Assembly: GCF_033283405.1 (NCBI RefSeq) | Contig: NZ_JAWMQR010000006.1 | Span: 124,001 to 188,000, forward strand | DNA from: Halioxenophilus sp033283405 | GTDB lineage: Bacteria; Pseudomonadota; Gammaproteobacteria; Pseudomonadales; Cellvibrionaceae | Reading direction: 5' to 3' | DNA length: 64,000 bases | In this document: in pieces, positions 61,124-64,000 of the stretch | Layout: every line of letters begins with the position of its first letter | Position numbering within the stretch: the first letter of the stretch is position 1 | Notes under the pieces: model-generated | Database searches by the model: none | Seen by the model: the letters and a program-made list of their open reading frames with translations, nothing else | Told to the model about the DNA's origin: nothing | Made by a program: the position numbers and the translations under genes

Positions 61124-62038
61124 CTATCCAGCCTGAATTAGATAGTCTGCAACGGCGACCTCTTTCATTATCCTCCAGAAGTTCTGTGACGCCTCGCTGA
61201 TGTGAGTATGCTGACGATAGATAAGACCGTAACGCAAAAACTGCGGCCCGATCATGGTGATAGGCAGTTGGGCCAGCTGGCCACTGACTAGTTCATTGTG
61301 GTAGAGCGGAGTTGGGGTCAGCGACAAAAATCGGCTTTTCATAAGCAGGCTGCGAATTAGCAGATGATTGTCACTATTGACAATACTTTTCGGGGCTGGG
61401 AGGTGAGCCGCCTCAAAGGCCCGCTTGAAATCCTGGTTGGGGCGGGTCCCTTCCAGTGAGACTATCCAGGGGTGGTCAAGCAGGTCGGCGTGCGTGATGG
61501 AGGACTGACTCGCTAGTGGATGCTGTGCACTGCAGAGCACGGCGATTGGTGCATCGAATAGCGGCCGTTGAATTAAACCAGAATCTTGAAGGGCGGGATT
61601 AATCGGGGCTATAGCAAAGGCGAGTTCTCCTAGAACAACCCGGCTGATTACCGTATCAACAACATCACCGATCACCTGTAGGTGAATATTGGGGTAGCGG
61701 GCAGTGAACGGTGGGATCACCTGCGGTAGAAAATAGGCGGCCGGAACGGCCGTGGTTCCTATCGCTAAGGTCTGGTGCTTGGCTTTACTTTTAATCTCTG
61801 CTTTAACGTTGTCGAGATCGGTTAGTGCCGCTTTGGCCCGATGGAACAGTGCGTTGCCGAGCTCTGTTATCTCGACGCCGCGGGCACCGCGGATGAGCAG
61901 CGGTGTGCCCAGTTCCTCCTCCAGATCTTTAATGGCTTTGGATACAGCTGGTTGGGAGATGCAGAGCTCTTCGGCCGCCTGTTTGAAACTGCCGGTTTTA
62001 ACGGTGGTGACAAAGTATTTTAAGTGGCGGATATCCAT
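61124..62038 (-). CDS. LysR-family transcriptional regulator
   Basis: A 304-residue regulator. The N-terminal winged helix starts MDIRHLKYFVTTVKTGSFKQ then AAEELCISQPAVSKAIKDLE, the standard LysR motif. The substrate-binding domain has LAIGTTAVPAAYFLPQVIPP and DHPWIVSLEGTRPNQDFKRA. Regulators like this usually activate a nearby catabolic operon in the presence of a pathway intermediate and bind T-N11-A dyads. Four such dyads lie in this cluster, one of them (degenerate) just upstream of this gene. It is divergent from the membrane-protein gene at 62181. Confidence 0.93.
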   Translation of the reverse strand: MDIRHLKYFVTTVKTGSFKQAAEELCISQPAVSKAIKDLEEELGTPLLIRGARGVEITELGNALFHRAKAALTDLDNVKAEIKSKAKHQTLAIGTTAVPAAYFLPQVIPPFTARYPNIHLQVIGDVVDTVISRVVLGELAFAIAPINPALQDSGLIQRPLFDAPIAVLCSAQHPLASQSSITHADLLDHPWIVSLEGTRPNQDFKRAFEAAHLPAPKSIVNSDNHLLIRSLLMKSRFLSLTPTPLYHNELVSGQLAQLPITMIGPQFLRYGLIYRQHTHISEASQNFWRIMKEVAVADYLIQAG

Positions 62039-62110
62039 AGGGAGGTATAACGAAAAGTTTCACCTTATCAGAATATATTACTTTTGTGAAATCGGAAAAT
62101 AGATTACATT

Positions 62111-62125
62111 GTAAATCTAGTTGAC
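62111..62125. promoter_or_regulatory. Degenerate dyad between the LysR gene and the membrane-protein gene
   Basis: GTAAATCTAGTTGAC keeps the right half GTTGAC and the T-N11-A spacing of the sites at 54181, 58720 and 59735, but the left half is altered. LysR regulators commonly bind a site of this kind beside their own gene. Confidence 0.5.
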
Positions 62126-62180
62126 AATAATAATGTCAGGCCAGAATAAAAAACTAATAATTTATTTGAAAGGTGAATAT

Positions 62181-62684
62181 ATGGCAGCTTATGGTTACGT
62201 TAAATTCTTTCATATCTTCTTTATGGCTATGTGGGCGATGAGTGCCGTCGGTGCTTATATATTCTACCTGCGAGCGACCATCTTCGAAGTGCGTGATAAC
62301 CCTGAAAACGAGGAGCTAAAAAAGCGTTTGGTGTGGGCATACGAGCAGTTCGATAAAACCGTTATTCTGGAACATATCGCCTTTCCGTTGTTGTTAATTA
62401 CCGGCGCTATCTTGTATTACCTGGGCGGCTGGTCTTTGGCTCAGCACTGGTTGCTGGTGAAGTTGGTTATTGTGATTGGCTTTTTTATCCCTCTGGAACT
62501 TCTCGATATTTGGATTTCTCATATTTTGGGGCCTCGCATCACCCGTCGTCGCAATGAATTTCCTGACGAGTGGAATAGTGGTCGCGCACTGCACCTGAAG
62601 TTTCTGCTGAAGAGTTCACCAATGATCCGAATTACAGTACCCATTGTAATTCTGTTGGCTGCGGCCAAACCGGTACTGTGGTGA
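62181..62684 (+). CDS. Small integral membrane protein, DUF2269-like
   Basis: A 167-residue protein with four likely membrane spans: YVKFFHIFFMAMWAMSAVGA, IAFPLLLITGAILYYLGGW, LLVKLVIVIGFFIPLELLDI and RITVPIVILLAAAKPVLW. Conserved-looking His (FFHIFF) and the pattern of spans resemble DUF2269 membrane proteins; the fit is by eye. The ATG at 62181 has AGGTGAAT before it, better than a start at 62121. It may be a membrane partner in the regulon of the LysR gene next to it; there is no direct clue to function. Confidence 0.62.
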   Translation: MAAYGYVKFFHIFFMAMWAMSAVGAYIFYLRATIFEVRDNPENEELKKRLVWAYEQFDKTVILEHIAFPLLLITGAILYYLGGWSLAQHWLLVKLVIVIGFFIPLELLDIWISHILGPRITRRRNEFPDEWNSGRALHLKFLLKSSPMIRITVPIVILLAAAKPVLW

Positions 62685-62792
62685 TTGTTGAACGCCGTGG
62701 ATAGATGCCCCGCTGGGTACTATTGCAGCCATTGGCGCAATCAAGTTGGTAAACAGCGGTCATATCCATAACTAATAATAAGGATCAAAGCG

Positions 62793-64000
62793 ATGTTGTT
62801 GAGTAATCAATGTTCATGGCGGGGAGGAGTGCTTAAGGCACTCCTTTTTCTGTTGTGTGGATTAACCACTGTTACTGCCAGTGCCGATTCGGATGAGCAC
62901 TGCCCAGGTTTCCAGGCCGGGGAAAAACGCCTGTTGTGGGGCGATCTTCATGTGCATACCTCTTATTCGCTGGATGCCTATGCTTTTGGGGTGCGTCACA
63001 CGGGGGCGGAGGCATTTTCATTTGGTCGCGGCCAACCCCTTTTGGAACGCGATGGCAAATCGCAAATTGTTATCGACCGGCCGCTCGATTTTATGGCGGT
63101 AACGGACCACGCTGAATCTTTTGCGGTGATCTATCTGTGCACAGATCCAGCCACGTCCAATACACCTTATTGCCAAGCCATTCGTGAACAGAGTCATCCG
63201 GCTACCGCCTGGAATATTTTCCGTAACTATCTGTTGCCGTTAATCACACCCAGCCAGCCTACCCAACCGGCACCGCTGTGTGGCCCCGGCCAGGAAAATT
63301 GCGAGCAGGCGGCCATATGGCAGTGGCAGCGTGCTCAGCGAGAAGCCAATGCGGCAAACGATCCATGTGATTTCACCGCGTTTGTGGCGCAGGAGTGGTC
63401 GGCAACACCCGGTGCTGCGCACATCCACCGAAATCTGATATTTCGTACGGAGAGCGTGCCAGACAAGGCGTTTGACTATTTAACCTATAACTCTCCGGAA
63501 AAATTGTGGCGCGCCCTACAGACACACTGTACCCCTGAGGCAGATTGTGATGTGTTGGCAATACCGCATAACAGTAATCTTGCGGAGGGACTGGGCTTCG
63601 ACGTTGAGCACGCCGATAACCAATCACTTAAGTTGCGGGCCCATTATGAGCGTTTACTTGAGGTCCACCAAAGTAAGGGTAGTAGCGAATGCCTGCCTAT
63701 AAGTTGGACCGACGATTCCGGCGATTGTGGTTTCGAACGGGTATTATCAAGGGAGACTCAACAAGCCCTGGCGAAGCAGAGGCAAGAGGCTGAACAGGCT
63801 TGGCAGTCTTTGCGTTCAGGTTATGCCCGCTCACTGCTTGAACGCGGACTGGTGGCTTATGATAAATCCGGCGATGCCCGTATTAACCCGTTACAGCTTG
63901 GTTTAATCGGCTCCACCGATACCCATGTGGCTGCGCCTGGGTTTGTGGCGGAGGATACCTGGCGTGGTGATGCTTTTGGTTGGGGCGGTGCTGAGGAACG
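62793..64000 (+). CDS. DUF3604 family exported protein, C-terminus outside the window
   Basis: The frame is open from the ATG at 62793 (AAGGA eight bases before) to the right edge, over 400 codons. A signal peptide (GVLKALLFLLCGLTTVTASA) is followed by KRLLWGDLHVHTSYSLDAYA, a PHP-like metal site that marks DUF3604, and DRPLDFMAVTDHAESFAVIY, ending in the window with GLIGSTDTHVAAPGFVAED. The His and Asp residues at these three places suggest a metal-dependent hydrolase. DUF3604 proteins are common in marine gammaproteobacteria beside TonB receptors and catabolic genes; their substrate is not known. Confidence 0.85.
   Translation, partial: MLLSNQCSWRGGVLKALLFLLCGLTTVTASADSDEHCPGFQAGEKRLLWGDLHVHTSYSLDAYAFGVRHTGAEAFSFGRGQPLLERDGKSQIVIDRPLDFMAVTDHAESFAVIYLCTDPATSNTPYCQAIREQSHPATAWNIFRNYLLPLITPSQPTQPAPLCGPGQENCEQAAIWQWQRAQREANAANDPCDFTAFVAQEWSATPGAAHIHRNLIFRTESVPDKAFDYLTYNSPEKLWRALQTHCTPEADCDVLAIPHNSNLAEGLGFDVEHADNQSLKLRAHYERLLEVHQSKGSSECLPISWTDDSGDCGFERVLSRETQQALAKQRQEAEQAWQSLRSGYARSLLERGLVAYDKSGDARINPLQLGLIGSTDTHVAAPGFVAEDTWRGDAFGWGGAEE

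Noticed and set aside
1..64000. CRISPR arrays
   Set aside because: No regularly spaced short repeats with unique spacers were seen; the only tandem repeat is the tRNA-Ser flank duplication.

Overview
The window looks like chromosome of a marine-type gammaproteobacterium, probably near the Cellvibrionales or pseudomonads. The order alaS-lysC-csrA-tRNA-Ser(GCU)-tRNA-Arg(ACG) is a conserved gammaproteobacterial arrangement. TonB receptors, fatty-acid/acyl-CoA genes and REP-like hairpins fit the same picture. No species is claimed.

Region 1 (1-16.8 kb) is core-like chromosome. It holds a TonB-dependent receptor cut by the left edge, two envelope proteins in an overlapping operon, a small Cys/His protein, a NUDIX hydrolase, a ferredoxin-reductase-type flavoprotein divergent from an AraC-type regulator, ETF-ubiquinone oxidoreductase, an M23 peptidase, a Trm112-like protein, a HIT protein, alaS, lysC, csrA and tRNA-Ser.

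Region 2 (16.8-20.9 kb) is an islet between tRNA-Ser and tRNA-Arg. The tRNA-Ser 3' end, its terminator and a REP-like hairpin are duplicated with a 162-bp period. Directly against that repeat lies the first 20 codons or so of a short-chain dehydrogenase. Next come LuxC-like and LuxE-like fatty-acid reductase genes and a divergent TetR regulator. There is no luciferase.

Region 3 (21.05-52.03 kb) is a 31-kb integrative mobilizable element inserted at the 3' end of tRNA-Arg, with a 10-bp core AGTGCGCCAT at each end. It carries a large serine recombinase, a coupling protein with companion genes, a relaxase and a MobC-like protein, but no type IV secretion ATPase or channel. Its cargo is an extended DISARM anti-phage locus: C5 methyltransferase, SNF2 helicase DrmD, large adenine methyltransferase DrmMI, an AspBHI-like modification-dependent endonuclease, DrmA, a NERD-UvrD helicase, DrmB and DrmC. 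It also carries ArdA antirestriction. Joining the two ends in silico fuses the recombinase frame across the core to a 34-codon tail that ends in TAATG at the mobC start. Integration therefore splits one long mobilization operon, and circularisation rebuilds it.

Region 4 (52.03-64 kb) starts with the displaced tRNA-Arg terminator and a second degenerate att-like core, followed by about 2 kb of gene-free DNA. A catabolic cluster follows: TonB receptor, SMP-30 lactonase, PaaG-like enoyl-CoA hydratase/isomerase, FMN azoreductase, acyl-CoA dehydrogenase, LysR regulator, a small membrane protein and a DUF3604 protein cut by the right edge. Four intergenic regions share the dyad GTCAATTAWRTTGAC or a half-degenerate version, which has LysR T-N11-A geometry and suggests a local regulon.
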